Assembly (NCBI RefSeq): GCF_963678635.1
Contig: NC_087063.1
Location: 82,879,574 to 82,943,573, forward strand
Reading direction: 5' to 3'
Source: Symsagittifera roscoffensis
Lineage: Eukaryota > Xenacoelomorpha > Acoela > Convolutidae
Length of the DNA: 64,000 nt
Shown here: positions 54,823 through 64,000 of the stretch, piece after piece
How positions within the stretch are numbered: the first letter of the stretch is position 1
How the letters are laid out: every line of letters begins with the position of its first letter
Notes under the pieces: model-generated
What the model saw: the letters and a program-made list of their open reading frames with translations, nothing else
Told to the model about the DNA's origin: nothing
The model's database searches: none
Translations under genes and position numbers: made by a program

Positions 54823-55026
54823 ATGTTTTACGCCAAAATTATTTTATCAAGAGGTGAGGTTTTCAATCAAATGAATCGAGCAGCCGAAAACAACTCAAAA
54901 GGTAAAAGACCAGAAAAGTTACCAACTGCTGAAAAGAAACGCCTGCTGCAAAAAAAATTTGAAAGACATCATCTCAGCTCTATCAAGAAGCTTGCATCTA
55001 CCCAGACTCTTGGATCAGCTTATTAG
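54823..55026 (+). pseudogene. Small basic ORF, unknown
   Basis: 67 codons with KGKRPEKLPTAEKKRLLQKK; the same frame continues past the TAG at 55024 with open sequence to about 55140. The highly basic composition fits a DNA-binding or packaging protein, but there is no family assignment. Confidence 0.25.
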
Positions 55027-55140
55027 GAATGGAATCGAAAAGTTCAAAACTCAAATTATGAGTCTGGGTTCTTGAAAATTATTGATGATTTCAATGATGG
55101 TTATGGTTCTGTAAACAGTAAGCGCGTCAATTTTTCGAAT

Positions 55141-56254
55141 GATAATTGGATATTTGCTTATAAAAATCTTGCTTTTCAACGAATAGTATATTAATTTCTA
55201 CCATGTGTGCAAAAATTAACTCGCAAGTTGCAAATTTTTTCACAAGATGCAAAAAATGTTTTAATTTTGTATCAAGTGCGCAAAAAGTATGCTGAAAATT
55301 TTTGCAATTGGCAAAAACTGTAACCTTTTTTAACAAGCATGCAAAATTTTCCAAGAAAAATTTTTCATGATGCACTTTTTTTCTGGTTTTAAAAAAATCA
55401 TGAAAAAATGAAAAATTATTTTTTCTTAAGCATATGCTAAAAAGCAAAATTTTCATAAGAAAAACTTGTATTTAATGCAAATTTTTTTTAATCATTATTT
55501 CTGGCTTTGAGGTATATTCTTTATCCTAATACTATGTTTTACCGATGTTTCTGATCAACATACATGGAAAAAATAAATTTTCCATTGATTAAATTTAGAA
55601 CAACGGAAGTCTTAAAATTTAAATCTCAACAGTGCGAAAAAATCTTCCAACAATTTTTTTAAACTGCAAAAAACGTCTAAAAAGTTTTTTCAAAAAGTGG
55701 ATTTTTTTTTATTTTTTAACATGTGTGCTGAGAACCTTTTCTAGTTGCTAAAATTTTTGTAATTTTTTAAGATTTGTGCAAAAACCGTAAGGATTTTTTG
55801 TCATGTGTGCTAAAAATGTTGTGAGAGCTTTTAGAGGATGCTAAAATTGATTTAATTTTTCCACGATCTCTGCAAAATAATTTTGGAAAAAAAATTGCCA
55901 ATTGCGAAATTAGTTTGATTTTCAATCCGTGTGCAAAGTTGTTTAAAAAAAATTTTCTATGACTTCTTACCTTATCTCTTTGTTCCTATTTCTTAAAAAA
56001 CTACTAGATGCAAAGAAAATAAAATAGAAAACACAAGACAACGCCCAATTTATATGTATATCAAAGAGCTGTCGAGTAGCTGAGTTTGTAAGTTCTCAAT
56101 GGAGCGCAAAGCTGGTCTTGCCTCCACCAACGTTGGTTGTCTTGAGGTTCGCTGACTGGAGTGCTTGGCTCGGAGAAGCCTCATCCTCTTCGATGGTAAT
56201 TTGGTTCTACTTAGATGATTCTTCTTCCAAGGCGAAGAGAAAATTGTTTCCAGG
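55141..56254. other. AT-rich sequence with dispersed TGTGCAAAAA motifs, no gene
   Basis: Low-complexity A/T runs with recurrent ATGTGTGCAAAAA / ATTTTTGCA words, roughly every 50-60 bases between 55200 and 55930, suggesting an old degenerate tandem repeat. No coding support. Confidence 0.45.
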
Positions 56255-56572
56255 TTAAGCTACATATCTGGAGCTAGGAACTTCAAAATACTTCATCCCA
56301 ATTTGTTCTGCAATCTGTGACATCATTCCCATCGTTGCTAATTGATTCTGGGCGATGGGAATCTGCATCTGGTGATGTTCACTGAAGTCTCTCCTTATGA
56401 TTTCGATCATATGCCATATTGTATTGGGACATCCATTTGAGCCAAGAAAATTCCAGAGGCTGACTCGAGCACTTTGATGGTCATCATTTCTCGACAAGTA
56501 TGTGAGGTTGTTATTCTGAACGGAGAATATCATTCTGCGAAATGAGTTATTGAGTAAAGAAAAAAGGAACAA
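56255..56572 (-). CDS. Hypothetical ORF, minus strand
   Basis: 105 codons from ATG 56572, Met/Gln-rich second half, with the segments SLWNFLGSNGCPNTIW and EIIRRDFSEHHQM. Codon use looks more gene-like than its surroundings (GC is higher at 56090-56560). No domain recognised; possibly one exon of a longer gene. Confidence 0.35.
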   Translation of the reverse strand: MFLFSLLNNSFRRMIFSVQNNNLTYLSRNDDHQSARVSLWNFLGSNGCPNTIWHMIEIIRRDFSEHHQMQIPIAQNQLATMGMMSQIAEQIGMKYFEVPSSRYVA

Positions 56573-57689
56573 GAACTGATTTAGAGCTGAGAGAGGAGCT
56601 AGTTGTCGGTATCATTTTGAAATTAAATTGCTTTTTACTTCAAAGTGAGGGTTACCTTCAACTCAATTGTGTGGGTTTAACCAATCAGAATAAATTTTCC
56701 GTATATGGACGGTAGTCGTATCCAATCAGAAATAAAGTTACATTTTCCATTTATGCAAGTTTGCTCAATTTCTCGCTTCCAATCACAAAAACTGTTTATC
56801 TATCTTAGGTTGGCGTATCTAATAAAAAACAATTTCACCTTTTAAGAACTTGAACTTTCCAAATATGAAAATTATATATCTACAGGAAGTTGCAAGAATA
56901 AATGACCACAAGTTGTTTGCTGTAAAAACAGAAAATGTCACCAATATAAGTGACACAAGAAAAAAAATCAAAACAAGTAGCATCTCTCCAAGTTTTCTCA
57001 CCAAGTCAATTGAATTTTTTGTAAATAATCAATGAGAAAATGTTGATCATTGAGAAGATAAACAAATTTTTTGATTTTGATATAATTGATGAATTTTTCA
57101 AAGCAAATCTCAGGAACCTTATTCCAAAACTGATCATGCACAATTTGAAAATTTGAAAATGTTTTAAAAAATGCAGAAATAAAAAACTTTGCTGGGGAGT
57201 TTTGACAAGTTTGGGAATTGGGTAGGGAACAAAAATAATTTTTGAAAAACTATCATACAATGTTTTATTAACAACTAAATTTTAAAAATGAATAAAATTT
57301 CTTTTCTTGTCAAATGTAATTCAGCTTTTAGTTTAAAGCTTTCATACTCAATACTCGGTTCAAAAGTAATTTCTTTGATTGAGTCAATTTCATGTATAGG
57401 CTTTTGCTTATAGACAAATAGGCTTTTGATTATGGAACTCTGTTTTGGACAAAAGAAAACATCTGAAAATTGTGGAAAAAGTGAGAATATACATCTATTT
57501 CATCAATCAGGAGACCACACGGAAAATTTTTTATCCTGTAGAGTAACTCGAGCAAGTTCAAGTTTTTTTAATTAAATTTTTCAAATAATGATTACTTTTC
57601 ATCGAAAGTTTTGTCTAAATCTGCTGAGTTCTGATTGGTTGAAAATTTTCTGAAAACTTATGGAATTTTTGAAGGAAGTTTTCGTAGGC
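56573..57689. other. AT-rich intergenic sequence
   Basis: No gene recognised. Three CCAATCAGA-type words (about 56680, 56733 and 56778) could be CCAAT boxes for the minus-strand ORF or decayed repeats. Confidence 0.4.
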
Positions 57690-57985
57690 GGTGACGTCAT
57701 TACCATAAAAGGAGCATAGCGTGGAGGGTGATGTCAATTCTTTTTAAAGAATGACTTCTTTACCATGAAAGAAAAACTGCGTGGGTGGTAACGTCACTTC
57801 CATTTAAAGAATGACGTCATTACCATAACAGAAAACCTGCTTGGATGTTGACGTACTTCTATTCACAGAATAACTACATCACCATAAAAGGAAAATTGCA
57901 TGGGCGGCGAGATCACTTCTATTCAAAGAACGACGTCATGGCCATAAAAGGATAATCGTGTAGGCGATGACGTCATTGTTAGTAT
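57690..57985 (+). repeat. 60-bp tandem repeat with CRE-like sites
   Basis: About five copies at 60-base spacing (landmarks 57691, 57751, 57811, 57871 and 57931) of a unit GACGTCATTACCATAAAAGG followed by a GCGTGGGCGGTGACGTCACT-like half. The palindrome TGACGTCA is exact at 57692-57699, 57812-57819 and 57968-57975, with one-base variants in between. This is the CREB/ATF recognition sequence. The array stops just before a TATA box. Confidence 0.85.
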
Positions 57986-57990
57986 AAATA
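57983..57990 (+). promoter_or_regulatory. TATA box before polymerase gene 1
   Basis: TATAAATA, directly after the CRE-bearing array and about 200 bases before the first ATG of the polymerase gene. Position and sequence suit a core promoter. Confidence 0.5.
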
Positions 57991-58099
57991 TGCTTACAAA
58001 GTTTTTGAATTAATTATTCAATTTTGTTTGCCAATCAGAAACAGTCAATTAAATTTTTCTTCAAGCTTTACAATTCGTCACTTCACGAAAATAAAAAGA

Positions 58100-58183
58100 G
58101 TAAGTTTTTTTCGTTTATTCACTTGGTAATTTAAGTTTTTGATTTTGGTACATTTCTTAAGCCCCAGTTTTATTATTTTTTAG
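58100..58183 (+). other. Candidate 5' UTR intron
   Basis: GTAAGT donor at 58100 and a pyrimidine-rich TTATTATTTTTTAG acceptor ending 58183, three bases before ATG 58187. Length 84 bases. Predicted from consensus only. Confidence 0.4.
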
Positions 58184-58186
58184 ATC

Positions 58187-61100
58187 ATGCCTGCCCTTAA
58201 CCGCAATGATAAAACTAAGTGAGCAGACTGTGGACTTATGTTGTTAGGGCGTATGCAGCTCGACATCAAAAAAAGATGTGCTAAAGGAGATATTTCTTGT
58301 CCTGATTGTAACTAATTCACTTAAAATCAACAAAAAAATGAACTATAATACTGCCAAGAATCAAGCAGCGTCAAGTTCGAAGCAGTCGATTGTGTGATCT
58401 TCTAGTGAACAAGAGTTTCCAAGTTAATACTCTATCCAAAAATTTCGGAAAAGGACCATGGAGCTAAGAAACGGAAACCTAAGGATACGTTGGCTGACTT
58501 GAACAAGATTGTGGAGGAAGAAAGGGAGGATAGTGAAAAACTGAAGGAGGAACTAAGTGCTTGTCAACAGTTTCTGGGGGATACGGAGATGGAAGGCATA
58601 AGCTATATAATTTCCAAATGTCCAAGTTAGATACCAAAGTTATCAATGAGAAGCTCCAAGAAATCTTCAACAAGCTCGTTTTTGCTGGTTAAATCAACAT
58701 TGCGCTGGGGTGTGTTCTTCAATATACTGAGAGTAGTGAATATCAATATTTCTACGACCATGAAAACAAAACTTTATTTAAAATATCCTATTTGCTCTTT
58801 TATAAAGCAGACTTGATAACAATCCAAGGAAAACTAGAAAACGTTGATATTTTGGATCAATGTACCCAGGTACGTCAAAAAACAAAAAGGAAAATCAAGT
58901 TGATTACTAATGTTAGAGGTTTTGCTTCTTTGCTCAAAGACTTCCCGATGGGATGTCCGAAATCTGTCTCACCGGAACCTTTACTGAAAACAATTCTGTT
59001 AACTGTGTTTATCTAATAGGGCCATTAGTGTCTTTTCTGCGCATTAGCCATGTATATGAACGGACATAATAATCTCCACTCTCACACTTCTAGATATTTT
59101 ACAGAATTCATAACAATTTCTGGTCATGAATTTAAAAACTTTCGTGGAGTTGTGCAAAAAAGTATCTTTAATGACGATTTCGATTTCCAAAAAGGTGATT
59201 ATGTAGGCGAACTAGCTCGACGAAATATGAGATGATTTGCTAAAACAGTCAAACTGCTGAGATTAAATAATCACATTTTTGATACGAATGATATAATTAG
59301 CTTCTTCAAGTGCTTCCTGTGTTCTTTCTGTGAACTTTTCTTCAATAAATCCGACAATTTTACAAACATCTTCTGAGATGCAAGGATCGAGTGAGGCATG
59401 TTTAACAAGAGAACGTGTATGAAATTCGAAAAACCTTGTTTGAAAAGCTAGAAGGAATCATTCTTGCAGTGTCTGAAGATTACAAGCTATTTAATAATCT
59501 GGCATTTTTCGATTTTGAGTCGATTTGTATTCCTACAGAGGAACTTAAAAAAACACAAACTACAACCTGGATTGGAAAAGCATGTTCCAATTCAGTCTCA
59601 ATATCATCGAATCTGATCGATGAACCCTTTTTTTGTACAACAAGGATCCACAGAACTTGATAATTGATTTTGTAAGCAAACTCGGAAAAAAAATTCCAAG
59701 ATTTTGAAGTTATCTGTCAATAAAGGAATGATAAAGATTTTTGATCAGCTAAACGAAAGGGGTAAAAACTATTCGAAGAACCAAATCAATTACAAAATGG
59801 AATGCGTTGAAGACTCGGAAGAAGCAGATATGGCAACCCAATTTTTTAGAATTCAGAAAAACCAACTCATTGATTTTGAACAACACCTGGAGAGCTGTAA
59901 ATATTTTACCTGTTTTCGCAGTTATTAGTGGTAGATTTGATTTGAATTTGATCAAGTCCTACATAATCCCTTCTTTGATTCGCGATAAAAACAAAAAACA
60001 TCAGTAAAAGAAAGGGGATCGCCTTTATATCTTCCAAGTTTGGAGATGTACATTTTCTCGAATTATTGAAGACCTCTGACCTCTTTTCTCAAAACCTATA
60101 AAGCTAGCGAAACAAAAAAAATTTTTCCTATGAGTGGTTTGATAACCCAGACAAACTTGGTTTTCCCGAATTGCCTTTTTCAGTAAACTTAGAAACAACA
60201 ATCCTCTAGACCAAGGTTTCATTGATCATGAGAAGCTCAAAAAAAGTGGGCTTGACGAACAACAAGCACTGGAAAAGCTTCAAATCAAAACTGAGCTTCC
60301 ATATTGTTTGGATTATTACAATTACTTACGAGAGATTTGGAGGAAAAACGGAATGACTAGGTTCAAAGACTTTTTGCACTGGTACAATAACAAGGTTGTA
60401 GTTCCAGCCCTGGGAGCAATGCAAAAAATGACTCAGTTCTATCATGCGAAAAACGACTCAGGACGTAGATATGTTGAAACTTGGATAAAATCTTCCGAAT
60501 CTAGCAAATATATGTCTACACAAATCTACAAATTACAATTTTTAACCATTTTGCGAAAGTGATAAAGAATTGGGTAAAAAAATTAGAGAAGACATGACAA
60601 CTGAAACTTCCATTGTTTTCATTCGAAAAGCCGTAGTTGATGAGACAGTCGTCAAAAGTTCATCAAATATATGTGAATCAATCGTTGCAATTGTTGCATG
60701 CCAGCTTTATTGGTTCTCAATGTGTCAAGATATGCTAACAGGACTGTTAACAAGATTAGAGTTTGACACCGTTATGCAAAAGTTTAGAGCTAGACATAAC
60801 CGATCTCGCAATAAAGAGACTACGATTATGTCTTTCTATCAGGAACAAACTCCACAATGCAAAATTGAGAGCTTTTTCCTGTGTGGAAAACAGAAGGAAC
60901 TTGACTGTTTTAATATGGACGGTTATTGTGATCACTGTAAATCCGTTTTCGAAGCAATGGGATGTGACTATCACTTTTGTCACGAAGCTCGTCCTTCCTT
61001 AACAGCTCAAGATTTTGAACGAGGTAATATGAAGAGAGAGATGGACGTTGGAGTGTGAAAGGTGTGAAAACTTCGAAACCGATGACCAGATCAAAAATAG

Positions 61101-61310
61101 CGTCAGAACCCACTTTCCAAACAAAAAACTTCTTTCTACAGACTCCCTTTTTACCAAAAATGAAATATGATCCCTTTTTGGCTATGTTCCATGCAATTTA
61201 GTGGTTGCAATTGAACTAAAATCAAAATTGGCCAACTCTCCTTCAATTTTCAAAAACACTGACGTTGGATCAAACGATATTGGAGACTACATGAACAAAT
61301 TGATTGATTA
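58187..61310 (+). pseudogene. polB: Family B DNA polymerase (Polinton-like), pseudogene 1
   Basis: Order of recognisable blocks across changing frames: a C-x2-C zinc-like start (CPDCN), acidic coiled coil (58480-58610), a conserved helical domain (58620-59010), the LAMYMNGHN segment (59035-59240), a CFLCSFC finger-like stretch (about 59310-59345), the exonuclease block FDFES (Asp 59511) in the style of Exo I, GRFDLNLIKSY (about 59926-59960) in the style of Exo II, and polymerase motif A near 60693. The motif A region reads VACQLYW and has lost the catalytic Asp and the Pro of the usual DxxSLYP. Over a dozen stops interrupt it (the first at 58220). The motif C region (DTD) is not present before it ends at about 61310. 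It would have copied its element's DNA. Confidence 0.75.
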
Positions 61311-64000
61311 ATTTTGTTTGCCGATCAAGATTGTGGGTTTATGTATGTTAGGGCGACTGCAGCTCGGCATAAAAAAAAGATGTGCTAAAGGAAATTTTTC
61401 TTGTCCTGATTGTAACTATTTCACTTACAATCAACAAGAAATGAACTATAATACTGCCAAGAAGCAAGCACCCTCAAGTTCGAAGCAGTCGACGGTGTGT
61501 TCTTCTTGTGAACAAGAGTTCCCAACTTACCTCTCTCTTCAACAACATCGGAGAAAGGATTATAGAGCTAAGCAACCGAAACCTAGTGATACGGTGGCTG
61601 ACTTGAACAAGATTGCGGAGGAAGAAAGGGAGGATAGTGAAAAAATGAAGGAGGAACATAGTGCTTGTCACCAGTTTCTGGGGGATACTGAGATGGAAAA
61701 TGGAAGACATAAGGTATTTAACTTCCAAATGTCCAAGTTAGATACCAAATTTGTCATTGAGAAGCTCGAAGAAGTCCTCGAAAAGCTCGATTCTTCCGCT
61801 AAAATCAACATTGCGCTGGGGTTTGTTCTTCAAAATAGACAGTGAGAGTAGTCAATATCGTTATTTCTACGGTCATGAAAACCAAACTTTAATTGAAAAA
61901 TCCTATTTGCTCCGTACAAAAGCAGACTTGATAACAATCCAAGAAAAACTGGAAAACATTGATATTGTGGATCAAATTATCCAGGAACGTCAAAACACAA
62001 AATGGAAACTCAACTTGATTAATAACATTACAATTTTTGCTTCTTTATTCAAAAATTTGCAATGGGATGTACGAACTCTGTCTTACCCGAACGTGTACTA
62101 AAAATCCATTCTGTAAACTGTGTTTTATCTAACAAAGACCTTTCGTGTTTGTTCTGCACATTAGCCATGTACATGAACGTACACAATGATCTCGACTCTC
62201 ACATATCTAGATACTTTACAGAATTCAAAACAATTACTGCTCGTGATTCTAAAAAATTTCGTAGAGTTTCAGTAGGAAACTTACCTCTTGTCGAGGAAAT
62301 TGTGCAAAGAACTATCTTTTTATACAATTTCGATATCCAAGAGGTGAATATGTAGGCAAACTAGCACGAGGAAATATGGGAAGATTTGGTAAATAACTAT
62401 TATTATATTATTCATACAAATGATATACATAGCTTCTTCAAGTGCTTCCGGTTTTCTTGTTGTGAAACTTTTTTCAATAAAATCGACAGTTTTAACAAAC
62501 ATCCTCTGAGATGCATGATTTGAGTGAGGCATTTTTACTTGAACAACGTGTACGAGACTGTACGAGAAAAATTGTTTGAAAAGCTAGAAGTATTCAATCT
62601 TCCAGCTTCTGAAGGTAACAATCTTTTAATGATCTGGCATTTTTTCAATTTTGAGTCGATTTGTGTTCCTTGAGAAGAACTAAAAGAAACACAAACCACA
62701 ACCTGGATTGGAAAGCATGTTCCAATTATAACTCTATAACATCGAGCCTGATTGATGGACCCATCTTTTTGTACAACAAGGATCCACAGAACTTGATAAT
62801 TGATTTTGTAAGCAAACTCGAGCTGTTGGCTGAGCAAACTAAGCTGGAGATGAGAATTAAATTCCACGTTTTTGAAGTAGCTGTCAATGAACGAAAGAAA
62901 AAAATCTTTGATCAGCCAAACGAACGGGTAAAAACTATTCAAGTAACCAATTCAATTAAGAAGTTCAATGCGTTGAAGACTCGAAGCAGCAGATATGCCA
63001 ACCCAGTTATGAGAATTTAGAAACACCAACTCATTGATTTTGAACAGCATCTGGAGAGAATGTCAATATCTTCCCTGTTTTCAGATTTAATGGTGGTAGA
63101 TTTGATTTGAATTTGATCAAGTACTACATAATGCCTCTTTTGATTCGCGATATAGAGCAAGAAACTTCCGTAAGAAAAAGGCAATAGACTTTATTTCTTT
63201 CAAGTTTGGAGATGTACAATTTCTCGAAATAATGAAATTTCATGTTGGGGCAACTACTCTGGATTCGTTCCTCAAAACCTGCAAAGCAAGCGAAAAGAAA
63301 AAATTTTTTCCCTATAAGTGGTTTGATAACCCAGACAAACTTGATTTCCCCGAGTTGCCTTTTTCAGTAGGAAAGCCTTTTTCGGTAAATTTAGAAACAA
63401 CAACCCTCTAGACCAAGGTTTCATAAGTTATGAGAAGCTCAGAAAGAGTGGGCTTGACGAACAACAAGCATTGAAACAGCTTCAAATCAAGACCGTGCTT
63501 CCATTTTATTTGGATAAATACAATTACTCACGAGAGACTTGGAGGAAAAACGGAATGACTAGGTTCAAAGACTTTTTGCAGTAGTAAAATAACAAGGATG
63601 TAGTTCGAACCATGTAAACAATGCTTAACAATTTTCAGTTTTATCATAACAAGGGCATAGATATGTTGAAATTTGGTTGTACTCTTCCGAATCTAGCAAA
63701 TATTTGTCTACACAAATCTACAAATTATAAATTTTATACATTTTTCGAAGGTGATAAAAATTCGTGTGAAAAATTTAGAGACCTGGACTGCTCGACCTTT
63801 CATTGTTTTCATTCGAAAAGCCGTAGTTGATGAGACAGTCGTCAAAAATCATCAATATTACGTGAATCGATCGTTGGAGTTGATGCAAGCCTGCTTTACC
63901 CTTTCTCAATGTGTCAAGATATGCCAACAGGCCTGTTAACAAGATTGGAGTCTGACACCGATATGCAGAAATTTAGAGCTAGATATAACCGATCTCGCAA
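61311..64000 (+). pseudogene. polB: Family B DNA polymerase (Polinton-like), pseudogene 2, cut by window end
   Basis: Direct repeat of pseudogene 1 (for example TGTCCAAGTTAGATACCAAA at 58620 and 61730; CATTCGAAAAGCCGTAGTTG at 60620 and 63810). It starts with the same leader words as 58020-58038 (TTTTGTTTGCC.ATCA). The longest intact piece, 61318-61845, shows the zinc-like start with CPDCNYF and a C2H2-type finger, CSSCEQEFPTYLSLQQHRRKD, followed by the acidic coiled coil. 61751-62101 and 62062-62355 continue it in other frames (segment DLSCLFCTLAMYMN). The exonuclease and palm blocks (62640-64000) are shredded. It is more complete at the N-terminus than copy 1, less at the palm. Confidence 0.75.

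Noticed and set aside
57690-57985. CRISPR-like repeat-spacer structure
   Set aside because: The whole 60-bp unit is repeated, not alternating repeat and unique spacer; no cas genes.

Overview
The window is eukaryotic DNA made almost entirely of mobile elements. No host gene, tRNA or rRNA is evident. Left of about 52.0 kb it is a mosaic of very large Ty3/gypsy-type LTR retrotransposons (Gag with two CCHC zinc knuckles, aspartic protease, RT, RNase H, HHCC/DDE integrase with a GPF module). Right of about 52.0 kb it is AT-rich and carries two tandem, decayed family B DNA polymerase genes of the kind found in Polinton/Maverick-like self-synthesising elements. From the look of both families, an invertebrate, probably an anthozoan cnidarian, is my best guess; this is inference and the window holds no host gene to test it.

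Layout. 1-6.6 kb: duplicated LTR and leader sequence, including a 25-bp repeat with an ABC higher-order order, ending in the leader of Element I. 6.6-12.64 kb: gag, protease, RT start, RNase H and linker of Element I, full of stops and lacking the RT core. 12.638-29.362 kb: Element II, a nearly complete 16.7-kb retrotransposon with about 0.9-kb LTRs, a leader carrying a 14-bp minisatellite, one long Gag-protease ORF, a broken pol, a macro-domain-like segment after the integrase and a large unrecognised 3' ORF. 29.366-37.53 kb: Element I resumes in the same pol reading frame exactly where Element II entered. It continues with an integrase lacking its catalytic core, a macro-domain-like segment, and a long 3' accessory region that holds a GDSL/SGNH hydrolase domain and a second domain with a GxND-type block. 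37.57-49.64 kb: a 6222-bp tandem duplication of a chimeric unit joining plus-strand accessory-ORF pieces to minus-strand pol pieces of the Element I family. 49.64-51.98 kb: minus-strand accessory fragments. 52-57.6 kb: AT-rich DNA with small minus-strand ORFs. 57.69-57.99 kb: a 60-bp tandem repeat with CRE-like TGACGTCA sites and a TATA box. 58.2-64 kb: the two polymerase pseudogenes.

How the parts fit. In both retroelements Gag, protease, RT, RNase H and integrase belong to one polyprotein. A macro-like segment follows the integrase in the same frame, and a further ORF sits in the env position behind a plausible splice acceptor. The most unusual content is this accessory set (macro-like, GDSL/SGNH, GxND domain), which is not part of the standard Ty3/gypsy gene set. 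All copies here are damaged, so the window shows the architecture rather than a working element.
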